64,000 nt of DNA from Gammaproteobacteria bacterium. Its GTDB lineage: Bacteria; Pseudomonadota; Gammaproteobacteria; Thiotrichales; Thiotrichaceae. The stretch lies in NCBI GenBank assembly GCA_018822845.1, contig JAHJJD010000124.1:19470-83469 (forward strand). Reading direction: 5' to 3'. Below are positions 24,083-32,018 of this stretch, one piece after another. The translations under genes were made by a program, and so were the position numbers. Position 1 is the first letter of the stretch. Each line of letters begins with the position of its first letter. The notes under the pieces are model-generated. The model was not told the origin of the DNA. It worked only from the letters and a program-made list of their open reading frames with translations, and searched no databases.

Positions 24083-27061
24083 TTAATGAGTCCTGGATGC
24101 ACGCAAAACACGCAAACCGACGTAGAGGTGACGGTAGACTGAGTCGAACCCGGAGCGGGCGGACGGGCGCGAGAAAACACCATCGTCGTACCACGAACCG
24201 CCCCGCGACACACGACGCGCGGAGGCATCAGGCTGCGCACAACGGCCTTCACTGCCATCAAATTCGGTTTGCCATTCCGAACACGTCCACTCCCAGACAT
24301 TGCCTGCGGTATCGTACAAGCCGAATGGATTGGGCTTAAAGCTGCCGACTGGGGCAACAAATTTATTATCCCACTGGCTGCCACAATTCAAGCAGTTAGC
24401 GTTGTTTTTCCCAGCATCTTCCCCCCACCAATACGGCGTGGTGGTTTTGGCACGGGCGGCATATTCCCATTCCACTTCAGTCGGCAAACGGTATTCATAC
24501 CTTCCTTTGTATTTACCATTGAGCCATTGCACATAGCCTTGGGCATCATCCCACGACACATTCACCACAGCCCGTTGCCCACGTCCGTTTTCATTGGGCG
24601 CATTGCCCGGATAAGCTGGCGGGTTTTCTGTTCCCTGCTGCGACCACACATAATAATCGTACTGCTCGAAGGTTACTTCGTATTTACCCAAGGCAAATGC
24701 CTCCGTAATGGTAGCCATGACGGGAGGGACACCCATGTTGATTGTATTTTTAGGAACGCCTTGTTGTTCTAGCCAAGGTGCAATGTTCGCGTCGCTATCC
24801 CCAACCTGAAATTCGCCTTGCGGCAATGGAATATCCACCATCTCCGGCAAGGGTTCAGGCAACAAACCCCAGCTCGCCAACCGAAACTTCTGTTGGGTCA
24901 GCATGTAGTTGGGCGGTAGCTCGTTGTTCAGCGTCCACAGGTAGGATTCGCCGACGAAAGCCAGCAATAGTGCCAGCACACCGCCTTGCGCCCAGCCCAT
25001 GCGGCGGCTACGGCGCAGGAAGCGGTCATCCGGGCTACCACGTTCCGGGCGCAGCTTACGGTAGGCGCGTAGCTCACCCCAGCTTGCCAGACCGAACCAG
25101 CGTTTCAGCCCTGTGCGGGCATTCCAGGCTTGTGCCTGCCGTGCCAACTGGTCGCGGTAGAAACCGCGCTCTCGGTTTTTGTCGATGTAGTCGTACAGCG
25201 TGCGCCAGTAGCCGACCAGCTTGCCGGTGGCTTCATCCTTGCCTTTGGCGCGGATCAGGGTTTCGTGGATGAGGTCAACAGCAAGAAACGTGTCATCTGA
25301 AGAAGAAACCCCTCCCAACCTCCCCTTATCAGGGGAGGAGCCAGACGTGCCACCATCACCATTCCGGAGTCGCGGCAAGGCTCCCTTCCCTGACAAGGGA
25401 AGGGCTGGGGATGGGTTTCTTTCTGCGGCATCCTCCCCAACGACCACCAGTAAACGCAAGCTGCCAGCCGCTTTACGATTACCACCATCCGGAGCCATCC
25501 GCCCACTCAGGTAGTCGATAATCTGTTGCCCACGCTGCGGGTCGGCCTTTTTACCGCCTGCTGCCAGCCGTGCCTCGCCCAGCGGCAAGCGGCGGCGGGT
25601 GTGGCGGCCTTCATCATTGACACGGGTCAGCGCCAGCAGCAATTCCAGCGCATCCTCCCTGCCTTTGGGCAAGTCGCTTTCCAGCCGTTTGAGCAGCCGG
25701 TCGGCTTCGGTTTCCAGCATTCCGGCGATACCGCCCTGCTGCGCGTACAGCTCACCGCTCAGGTGGTTGTTTTGGCGTTGCTCCCACAGGACTTTCAGGG
25801 CGTTTTCCACCAGTGGCAATACGCCCGGTTCCTCACGGGCATCACGTAAAATCGCGGCGGTGATTTCGCTGACATCCAGCCCCGCCAGTCGCGCCGGTTG
25901 CTCAATGACTTCGCGCAAGCCTTGCTGCGAAATGGTTTTCAGCAGATAACGCTCACAGGCACGCTTGCTGTACAGCTCCGACAGGCACGGCAACTGCTCG
26001 AAGCCTTCCAGAAAGTCGATGCGCACGGTGCTGATGATAAACAGCGGGCAGTCCTTGTCCTGCAAGGCGCTGTACAACTGCATGTCGAAACGCAGTTTTT
26101 CTGCCTTGTCGGAGAAGGTGAACAGCTCCTCAAACTGGTCGACCACCAGCAGGAATGCTTTGCCATCCTCACGGAAATCGCGCAGACGCATGGCCAGCGC
26201 CTTGTCATTTTCCAGCAGGCTGGCATAACGTTTGGCGGTATCGCGCAAGGCCGGGTCAGTCACCAGCGAATGCTCCAGCACTTCCGCCAGCTTTTGCAGC
26301 GGCTGTTCGCCCGGCATCATCGGGCCGAGAATATGCCAGTGTTCGTAGCCGGTACGCGCCCACAGTGCGCCTTGCTTGATCAGCGGCAGCATCCCGGCAT
26401 TCACCAGCGAAGATTTGCCCGCCCCGCTGTTGCCCTCGATTTGCAGCCAGCGGCAATAGTGGCCGTCTACCCGCACATGCTCCGGGTTTACCTCGCGCAG
26501 CGTGCCCAGATATTGCAAAGCATCCAGCGTTTCCTTGCGCCGCCCGAAAAACAGGTTGGCATGTTCCGGCTGGAAGGCACTCAACCCCAGATAGGGACAA
26601 CCGTCAAAGGTATTGCTGTCATCCAGCAATTCGGACTTGGCGCGGATCGCCTGAATCAGCGTTTCCGGCAGCGCTTCTCCCATCTGCCAACGCTGAATCT
26701 GGAACAGGCTCAAAAACGGCGGCAAGCTGCGCAAATCACCTTCCGCTAACAGGATGGGGAAAATCGGCAGGCGCTGCGCATCATCCTGCGGGGAAAGGTG
26801 GCGACTGAGCGCATATTGCACTTCCGCCCCCACCCAGCGCCGCACCCCTTCGCGCCCATACAGCAACACGAAGGCGGAACAACCCTGCAAAGCCGTTTGC
26901 AAGCGTTCCATCCAGTTATCGCCAGCGCGGATCGAATCCTCATCGCGGAATACCGTGAACCCGGCCTTTTCCAGTTCGGTGCGCAGTAAAAGCGCCGCTT
27001 CCAGATTGGTGCGGCTGTAGCTGAGGAAGATATGCGGCGTCGAAGGGGTTTGCTCTGCCAT
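24083..27061 (-). CDS. TIR - nSTAND NTPase - FGE/C-type-lectin sensor, DGR target
   Basis: 992 residues. Start at the ATG at 27061 (MAEQTPSTPHIFLSYS) with GGAAT 5 bases upstream; the frame is open to 27139 without a ribosome-binding site. Order: TIR domain (about 8-130; IFLSYSRTNLEAALL, RWVGAEVQYAL with the candidate catalytic Glu), nSTAND1-type NTPase (about 150-600; Walker A GNSGAGKSS near 210, Walker B LLVVDQFEELF near 303), one membrane segment (about 688-704), then an FGE-sulfatase-fold domain (about 725-990; PTEVEWEYAAR, GNVWEWTCSEW, RGGSWYDDG). The last ~42 residues are the variable repeat. Residues ~547-586 come from a palindromic element. TIR-STAND proteins act as signal-triggered NAD-consuming or death effectors. 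Here the FGE fold is probably a ligand sensor, not an enzyme. Confidence 0.88.
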   Translation of the reverse strand: MAEQTPSTPHIFLSYSRTNLEAALLLRTELEKAGFTVFRDEDSIRAGDNWMERLQTALQGCSAFVLLYGREGVRRWVGAEVQYALSRHLSPQDDAQRLPIFPILLAEGDLRSLPPFLSLFQIQRWQMGEALPETLIQAIRAKSELLDDSNTFDGCPYLGLSAFQPEHANLFFGRRKETLDALQYLGTLREVNPEHVRVDGHYCRWLQIEGNSGAGKSSLVNAGMLPLIKQGALWARTGYEHWHILGPMMPGEQPLQKLAEVLEHSLVTDPALRDTAKRYASLLENDKALAMRLRDFREDGKAFLLVVDQFEELFTFSDKAEKLRFDMQLYSALQDKDCPLFIISTVRIDFLEGFEQLPCLSELYSKRACERYLLKTISQQGLREVIEQPARLAGLDVSEITAAILRDAREEPGVLPLVENALKVLWEQRQNNHLSGELYAQQGGIAGMLETEADRLLKRLESDLPKGREDALELLLALTRVNDEGRHTRRRLPLGEARLAAGGKKADPQRGQQIIDYLSGRMAPDGGNRKAAGSLRLLVVVGEDAAERNPSPALPLSGKGALPRLRNGDGGTSGSSPDKGRLGGVSSSDDTFLAVDLIHETLIRAKGKDEATGKLVGYWRTLYDYIDKNRERGFYRDQLARQAQAWNARTGLKRWFGLASWGELRAYRKLRPERGSPDDRFLRRSRRMGWAQGGVLALLLAFVGESYLWTLNNELPPNYMLTQQKFRLASWGLLPEPLPEMVDIPLPQGEFQVGDSDANIAPWLEQQGVPKNTINMGVPPVMATITEAFALGKYEVTFEQYDYYVWSQQGTENPPAYPGNAPNENGRGQRAVVNVSWDDAQGYVQWLNGKYKGRYEYRLPTEVEWEYAARAKTTTPYWWGEDAGKNNANCLNCGSQWDNKFVAPVGSFKPNPFGLYDTAGNVWEWTCSEWQTEFDGSEGRCAQPDASARRVSRGGSWYDDGVFSRPSARSGFDSVYRHLYVGLRVLRASRTH
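24093..24220 (-). other. DGR variable repeat (VR), residues ~948-989 of the sensor
   Basis: 128 bp, gap-free match to 23734-23861. Codon changes relative to the TR include AAC to TAC, GAC, TCC, TTC, CAC and CTC, and AGG to GGG, GAC to GTC, ACA to TCA; every change is at a template A. The substituted residues lie at GSWYDDGVF and ARSGFDSVYRHLYVGLR, the surface loops that form the ligand site of DGR C-type-lectin-fold proteins. The VR ends ten bases before the stop codon. Confidence 0.88.
25302..25423. repeat. Palindromic element, type B, copy 1 (in frame in the sensor gene)
   Basis: About 122 bp with ends GAAGAAACCCCTCCC and GGATGGGTTTCTTTC, inner palindromes CTCCCCTTATCAGGGGAG and CTTCCCTGACAAGGGAAG. 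On the coding strand it reads RNPSPALPLSGKG at its start and SSPDKGRLGGVSS at its end. It splits the normally contiguous sequence LLVVVGEDAA / DDTFLAVDLIHETLI near the end of the nSTAND module, yet keeps the frame open. Confidence 0.9.
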
Positions 27062-27123
27062 GTCTATTCCAGGGCCAGTGAAAGTTACAGGGATTATGGC
27101 ACAAAAATTGGGCTGATTAAGCA

Positions 27124-27233
27124 GAACCCCATCCCCCAACGCCGAACAACGAATGATGGCACGTCCGGCTCCTCCCCTGACAAGGGGGCGAAGCGCCGCG
27201 TTGAAGCGGCTGGGCGGCTGGGAGGGGTTTCTT
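27124..27233. repeat. Palindromic element, type B, copy 3 (intergenic)
   Basis: About 110 bp between the sensor gene and the first RND operon. It shares the block TGGCACGTC(C/T)GGCTCC and CTCCCCTGA(C/T)AAGGGG, and the end GGGAGGGGTTTCTT, with copy 1 in the sensor gene. It carries an extra ~27-bp stretch (GCGAAGCGCCGCGTTGAAGC...) not found in the other copies. Confidence 0.82.
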
Positions 27234-27242
27234 TATACTCGA

Positions 27243-27298
27243 CAACTGACTGACGGTCATTTAAGATTCTCCCCAAACAACTGACTGGCAGTCATTAA
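27243..27298. promoter_or_regulatory. Tandem TetR-type operators before the first RND operon
   Basis: Two 21-bp sites of pattern CAACTGAC-N5-GTCATT(T/A)A: 27243-27263 (core TGACTGACGGTCA) and 27278-27298 (core TGACTGGCAGTCA), 35 bp apart centre to centre. An identically spaced pair precedes the tetR gene at 31963-32017. The second site ends one base before the ATG of the adaptor gene, so binding would block transcription and overlap the start. Confidence 0.83.
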
Positions 27299-27299
27299 C

Positions 27300-28445
27300 A
27301 TGAAGAACACGTCTACGCTTGCTACCCTCCTGCTCTCATTGCCATTGGTAATCGCGGTTTCCTTCCCGCTCCACGCCGAAGACAAACCGGCAGATGCACC
27401 GCCACCGAAGGCCGCGCTGGCAGTGACAGTTACCACCCCATCCGCACAGGAATGGAACACCACCATCACCGCCAGCGGCGCACTCAGTGCCTGGCAGGAA
27501 GCCATTATTGCCTCCGAAATCAGCGGCCTGAAAATCACCGACGTGCTGGTAGACGTAGGCGATGAAGTCCAAAAAGGTCAGGAACTGGCAAAACTGGCAC
27601 AAACGGCAGTAAAAGCCGATGTCGCCCAGACCCAGGCCAAGCTGGACGAAGCTCGCGCCAACGCCGACCGCGCCCGCCGCCTCAAATCCAGCGGCGCGCT
27701 GCCTGCCCAGCAAATTGACCAGTACCTCATGGGCGAAGCTGTGGCAAAAGCTGCTCTCGATGCCCAGCAAATCCGCCTCAGCCAGACCCGCATCCTCGCT
27801 CCGGATGATGGCGTGATCGCCTCCCGCACCGCCACCCTCGGTGCTGTGGTGCAAACCGGCACGGAACTGTTCCGCATGGTGCGCCAGAACAGGATCGAAT
27901 GGCGGGCGGAAGTCTCCGGGCGCGACGCTTCCCGTATCCAGCCGGGGCAACAAGCGCACCTGACCCTGCCCGGTGGCGAAAGCGTGAGCGGCGAAGTGCG
28001 CATGGTTTCCCCCACCCTTGACCCCAATACCCGCAACGCCATGGTCTACGTCAGCTTGCCTAACGGCAGCCCCGCCAAGCCGGGCATGTTTGCGGAAGGT
28101 GCAATCCTGACCGGCTCTGCCAAAGCCATGACCTTGCCGCAATCGGCTGTGATCCTGCGTGACGGCAACTACTACGTGTTTGAAATCGGCGCGGAAAACA
28201 AGGTTGCCCAGCGTCTGGTCAAGGTCGGCAGAACCGCGCAAGGCCAGACCGAAATCACCGATGGCATCGCCGCTGCTGCCCGCGTGGTCGTGACCGGCGG
28301 AGGCTTCCTGAATGACGGCGATACCGTAGCGATTACCCCCCATCCTAACCTTCCCCCGCCTGCCGCACCCACCTCTTCACTCCCTTCCCCCCCTGCGGGG
28401 GAAGGGCCGGGGATGGGGGGTAATACTGGAGGCGACAAAGCATGA
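27300..28445 (+). CDS. RND efflux periplasmic adaptor (HlyD/MFP family)
   Basis: 381 residues. Signal peptide (about 1-27, ending LHAED), biotinyl-lipoyl-like half motifs (ASEISGLKITDVLVDVGDEV and DDGVIASRTATLGAVVQTG), an alpha-hairpin between them (about 100-165), then beta-barrel and membrane-proximal domains (GQQAHLTLPGG, VYVSLPNGSPAKPGMFAEG). It links the RND pump to an outer-membrane channel. The last ~36 residues (from about 346) are encoded by a palindromic element. Its stop overlaps the permease start by 4 bp. No ribosome-binding site is seen upstream because the operator abuts the ATG. Confidence 0.9.
   Translation: MKNTSTLATLLLSLPLVIAVSFPLHAEDKPADAPPPKAALAVTVTTPSAQEWNTTITASGALSAWQEAIIASEISGLKITDVLVDVGDEVQKGQELAKLAQTAVKADVAQTQAKLDEARANADRARRLKSSGALPAQQIDQYLMGEAVAKAALDAQQIRLSQTRILAPDDGVIASRTATLGAVVQTGTELFRMVRQNRIEWRAEVSGRDASRIQPGQQAHLTLPGGESVSGEVRMVSPTLDPNTRNAMVYVSLPNGSPAKPGMFAEGAILTGSAKAMTLPQSAVILRDGNYYVFEIGAENKVAQRLVKVGRTAQGQTEITDGIAAAARVVVTGGGFLNDGDTVAITPHPNLPPPAAPTSSLPSPPAGEGPGMGGNTGGDKA
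28334..28422. repeat. Palindromic element, type C (adaptor 3' end)
   Basis: About 89 bp with ends TACCCCCCATCC and GGATGGGGGGTA and inner CCCTTCCCCCC/GGGGGAAGGG. Read in frame it gives PHPNLPPPAAPTSSLPSPP and AGEGPGMGG, the same style of peptide as the type A copies. It lies within the last codons of the adaptor gene, just before the permease start. Confidence 0.85.
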
Positions 28446-31400
28446 ACGTTTCCGCCTGGTCGATCCGCAACCCGGTTCCCTCCATCCTGCTGTTCGCGCT
28501 GCTGACCTTCCTTGGCATCAGGGGCTTCAATTCGCTCGGTATCCAGAATTTTCCCGACATTGACCTGCCAACCATTATCGTCAATGCCTCGCTGGAAGGC
28601 GCAGACCCGGAGCAGCTGGAAAGCGAAGTCGCCCGCAAGATCGAAAACCAGCTTGCCACCATCAACGGCGTCAAGCACATCCGCACCACGCTGACCGACA
28701 GCAGTGCCAGTATTGCCACCGAATTCGACATCGAAAAGGATACCGAAGTCGCGCTCAATGAAGTGCGTAACGCTGTTGACACCATCCGCGCCAACCTGCC
28801 GCAGCAGATGAACGACCCGATCGTCTCCAAGGTCACCACCGCAGGCAGCCCGCTGGTAACGTTCACAGTCGCCTCCCCCAATATGGATGAGGAAGCCCTG
28901 TCGTGGTTCGTGGACAACGACATCACCCGTACCCTGATGGCGGTCAAAGGTGTGGGCAAAGTCGCACGGGTTGGCGGCGTCAACCGTGAAGTACGCATCG
29001 ACCTTAACCCGGCCTTGATGGCAGGTCTGGGCGTCACTGCTGCTGATGTATCCAACCGCCTCGGCCAAATGCAGCAGGATGCTCCCGGCGGGCGCGGCGA
29101 TGTAGGTGGCGGCATCCAGTCCGTGCGCACCCTGGGGCGAGTACAAACAGCGGCGGAACTAGCCAGCATCGACATTCCCCTCTCCAATGGGCGGCATGTA
29201 CGGCTCGACCAGATTGCCAGCATCACGGATACCGTGGCGGAACGTTCCACCCACGCCCTGCTCAACGGCCAATCGGTGGTCGGTTTCCAGATCACGCGGG
29301 TACGCGGCGCAAGTGAAATCGACGTAGTGGCAGGCGTGCGGGCCGCCGTCGCCAAATTTTCCACCGACCACCCACAAGTGCAGATTGCCGAAGCCTATGA
29401 CACCATCGAACGCATCCAGGCCAACTACACCGGCTCCATGCACTTGTTGTACGAAGGTGCGGCACTCGCCATCCTGGTGGTGTTCCTGTTCCTCGGTAAT
29501 ATCCGCGCCACACTGGTATCCGCCGCCGCGCTGCCATTGGCGATCATCCCCACCTTCATGGCGATGCAATATTTTGGTTTCTCGCTCAACATCCTGACCC
29601 TGCTGGCGCTCGCGCTGGTCGTCGGGGTGCTGGTGGATGACGCCATCGTGGAAGTGGAAAACATCGAACGCCACCTGCGCATGGGCAAAACCCCTTATCA
29701 GGCGGCGATGGAAGCCGCAGATGAAATCGGCCTCGCCGTCATCGCCACCACCTTCACGCTGGTCGCGGTGTTCCTGCCCACTGCCTTCATGGGCGGCGTG
29801 CCGGGCAAGTTCTTCAAATCGTTTGGCATTACCGCTGCGGTCGCGGTGTTTTTCTCACTGGCGGTAGCACGCTTGCTCACGCCGATGATGGCAGCCTATT
29901 TCCTCAAGCCTCACCCGGAAAAAGAGCAAAAAGACGGCTGGTTTATGCGCACTTACATGAATGCAGCCGCTTGGTGCCTGAAACACCGTTTCATCACCCT
30001 GGTTGCCGCCATTGTGATTTTCGTTGCCTCGCTGCAAATTGTGCCATTGCTGCCGAAAGGTTTCGTACCACCGGCAGACACTGCACTGACTTCCGTTTCG
30101 CTGGAAATGCAGCCGGGGACAACCCTGGAAGAAACCTACGCCGTCGCCGAACAAGCCCGCCAGTTGCTTGTACCTTTGCCTGACGTAAAGAAAGTGTTCA
30201 GCGTAGTCGGCGGTGGCGGCGGGGTCAGCAGCGGCCCGTTTGCGGAAGCCAGCGGCACGGATTCGCGCAAGGCCACCCTGACCCTGCAACTGACCACCCG
30301 TGAAGAACGGTCGCGCAAGCAAACCGAAGTGGAAGCCGACATCCGCGCCGCCCTCAAACCCTTGCCGGGCGTGCGTTTCACCGTTGGCTCTGGCGGCGCG
30401 GGCGACAAGATGCAAGTGGTACTGGCCAGTGATGACGGCAACCTGTTACTGAAAGCGGCGCAACGCGCGGAACGCGATCTGCGCACCGTGCAGGGCATCG
30501 GCAACGTGGTGTCGGGCGCGAGCCTGCAACGCCCGGAAATCCATATCAAGCCGGATTACACCCGTGCTGCCGAGCTGGGCGTCAGCACCGAAGCCCTGGG
30601 ACAAGCGGTGCGGGTAGCCACCAGCGGCGACTTTTCCACCCGTTTGCCGAAGCTGAACCTGCCACAGCGGCAAATCCCGATCCGGGTGCAGTTCGATGAA
30701 ACGGTGCGCGCCGACCTCGACACTATCCGCCAGTTGCGGGTTCCTGGGCGCAACGGCTCCGTACCGCTGGCAGCTGTGGCGGATGTGAGCCTCGGCAGCG
30801 GCCCGGCGCGGATCGACCGTTTCGACCGCAAGCGCAATGTCAGCATTGATGTGGAATTAAACGGCTTGCCAGTGGGCCAGGTAGCGGCGATGGTGGACGT
30901 ACTGCCTGCGCTGCAAGCCCTGCCGCAGGGTGTGGAACGGCAAAGTTCCGGCGATGCAGAGCGCATGGCTGAACTGTTCGGCGGTTTCGGCGGAGCAATG
31001 CTGATCGGGGTGCTGTTTATCTACATCGTGCTGGTGCTGCTGTTCCATGACTTCCTGCAACCGATCACGATTCTGGCGGCATTGCCGTTGTCGGTGGGTG
31101 GGGCGTTCGTCGCCTTGCTGATTACCGGCAGCAGTTTCTCGATGCCTGCGGTTATCGGCTTGCTAATGTTGATGGGAATCGTGACCAAGAACTCAATCCT
31201 GCTGGTGGATTATGCGGTGATGGCGCGGGAACGTGACCAAAGCGGACGGGTGGAAGCATTGCTGGATGCCTGCCACAAGCGGGCGCGGCCTATCGTAATG
31301 ACCACCATTGCGATGGGCGCGGGGATGATGCCGACTGCGCTGGGGCTTGCGGCTGACCCCAGCTTCCGCCAACCGATGGCGATTGTGGTGATTGGCGGGT

Positions 31401-31519
31401 TGATGGCTTCGACCTTCCTGTGCTTGCTGGTAATTCCGGTGGTGTTTACGTTTATTGACGACATTCTGGTGGGGTTCCGCAATGTGCGCGGAAAACTGCA
31501 CCATGCACATCAGACGTAG
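28442..31519 (+). CDS. RND multidrug efflux permease (HAE-1 type)
   Basis: 1025 residues, an AcrB/MdtB-like inner-membrane proton/drug antiporter. N-terminal helix (SIRNPVPSILLFALLTFLGI), porter domain start IQNFPDIDLPTIIV, and GVLVDDAIVEVENIERHLRMGK in the fourth helix with the proton-relay Asp pair. A second half repeats the layout (GIVTKNSILLVDYAV). Length is normal. The adaptor and permease overlap by 4 bp. No outer-membrane TolC gene is in the operon, so a TolC elsewhere would be used. Confidence 0.93.
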   Translation: MNVSAWSIRNPVPSILLFALLTFLGIRGFNSLGIQNFPDIDLPTIIVNASLEGADPEQLESEVARKIENQLATINGVKHIRTTLTDSSASIATEFDIEKDTEVALNEVRNAVDTIRANLPQQMNDPIVSKVTTAGSPLVTFTVASPNMDEEALSWFVDNDITRTLMAVKGVGKVARVGGVNREVRIDLNPALMAGLGVTAADVSNRLGQMQQDAPGGRGDVGGGIQSVRTLGRVQTAAELASIDIPLSNGRHVRLDQIASITDTVAERSTHALLNGQSVVGFQITRVRGASEIDVVAGVRAAVAKFSTDHPQVQIAEAYDTIERIQANYTGSMHLLYEGAALAILVVFLFLGNIRATLVSAAALPLAIIPTFMAMQYFGFSLNILTLLALALVVGVLVDDAIVEVENIERHLRMGKTPYQAAMEAADEIGLAVIATTFTLVAVFLPTAFMGGVPGKFFKSFGITAAVAVFFSLAVARLLTPMMAAYFLKPHPEKEQKDGWFMRTYMNAAAWCLKHRFITLVAAIVIFVASLQIVPLLPKGFVPPADTALTSVSLEMQPGTTLEETYAVAEQARQLLVPLPDVKKVFSVVGGGGGVSSGPFAEASGTDSRKATLTLQLTTREERSRKQTEVEADIRAALKPLPGVRFTVGSGGAGDKMQVVLASDDGNLLLKAAQRAERDLRTVQGIGNVVSGASLQRPEIHIKPDYTRAAELGVSTEALGQAVRVATSGDFSTRLPKLNLPQRQIPIRVQFDETVRADLDTIRQLRVPGRNGSVPLAAVADVSLGSGPARIDRFDRKRNVSIDVELNGLPVGQVAAMVDVLPALQALPQGVERQSSGDAERMAELFGGFGGAMLIGVLFIYIVLVLLFHDFLQPITILAALPLSVGGAFVALLITGSSFSMPAVIGLLMLMGIVTKNSILLVDYAVMARERDQSGRVEALLDACHKRARPIVMTTIAMGAGMMPTALGLAADPSFRQPMAIVVIGGLMASTFLCLLVIPVVFTFIDDILVGFRNVRGKLHHAHQT

Positions 31520-31523
31520 ACGG

Positions 31524-31874
31524 TTATTTCTTTTGCATTTTTGCTTTCAGGTCAGCGAAGGGATTATGCGTGGCGGCGGCAGGGCCTTTTGTCCCCGCTG
31601 ACCCGCCATAGGCCGCTTCCAGCAATTTCTGGTGCTCGTAATCGTGGCAATACAGGCACAACAGTTCCCAGTTGCTGCCATCCGGCGGGTTGCAGTCGTG
31701 GTCATGGTTGCGGTGATGCACCGTCAGTTCGCGCAGGTTGGCGTGGGTAAATTCACGCGCACAACGCCCGCATACCCACGGGTACATTTTCAGTGCCTGT
31801 TCGCGATAGCCCTTGGCGCGTTCGTCAGCGTTTTTGCGAGCCTTGATGACGATTTCTGCATGTTCCGGCTTCAT
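31524..31874 (-). CDS. yajD: HNH nuclease family protein YajD
   Basis: 116 residues, close to E. coli YajD (115). Contains YPWVCGRCAREFTHANLREL, then TVHHRNHDHDCNPPDG and NWELLCLYCHDYEH: two CxxC zinc-binding pairs around an HNH core (HH...N...H). It ends in the typical NPFADLKAKMQKK. The cellular role of YajD is not established. It is convergent with the RND permease, four bases apart. AAGGGG lies seven bases before the ATG. Confidence 0.92.
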   Translation of the reverse strand: MKPEHAEIVIKARKNADERAKGYREQALKMYPWVCGRCAREFTHANLRELTVHHRNHDHDCNPPDGSNWELLCLYCHDYEHQKLLEAAYGGSAGTKGPAAATHNPFADLKAKMQKK

Positions 31875-31962
31875 TGCTTGCCCCTTGATAGTCTGTGATG
31901 AATAAGTCCGACAATAAACGTGATTGGCCAGTCTGACAAGCCGTCAGGATATTTCCACTCGA

Positions 31963-32017
31963 CAACTGACTGCCGGTCATTTAGAATTATTTCAAACAAC
32001 TGACCAGCGGTCATTTA
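31963..32017. promoter_or_regulatory. Tandem TetR-type operators before tetR
   Basis: Two sites, 31963-31983 (core TGACTGCCGGTCA) and 31997-32017 (core TGACCAGCGGTCA), both fitting CAACTGAC-N5-GTCATTTA, with the second ending one base before the tetR ATG. Spacing (34 bp) and sequence match the pair at 27243-27298. Confidence 0.84.
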
Positions 32018-32018
32018 T

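Noticed and set aside
24083..27061. Reading the FGE domain as an active formylglycine-generating enzyme
   Set aside because: It is the C-terminal part of a TIR-STAND signalling protein and its tip is a DGR variable repeat, which fits ligand sensing; no sulfatase gene is nearby.
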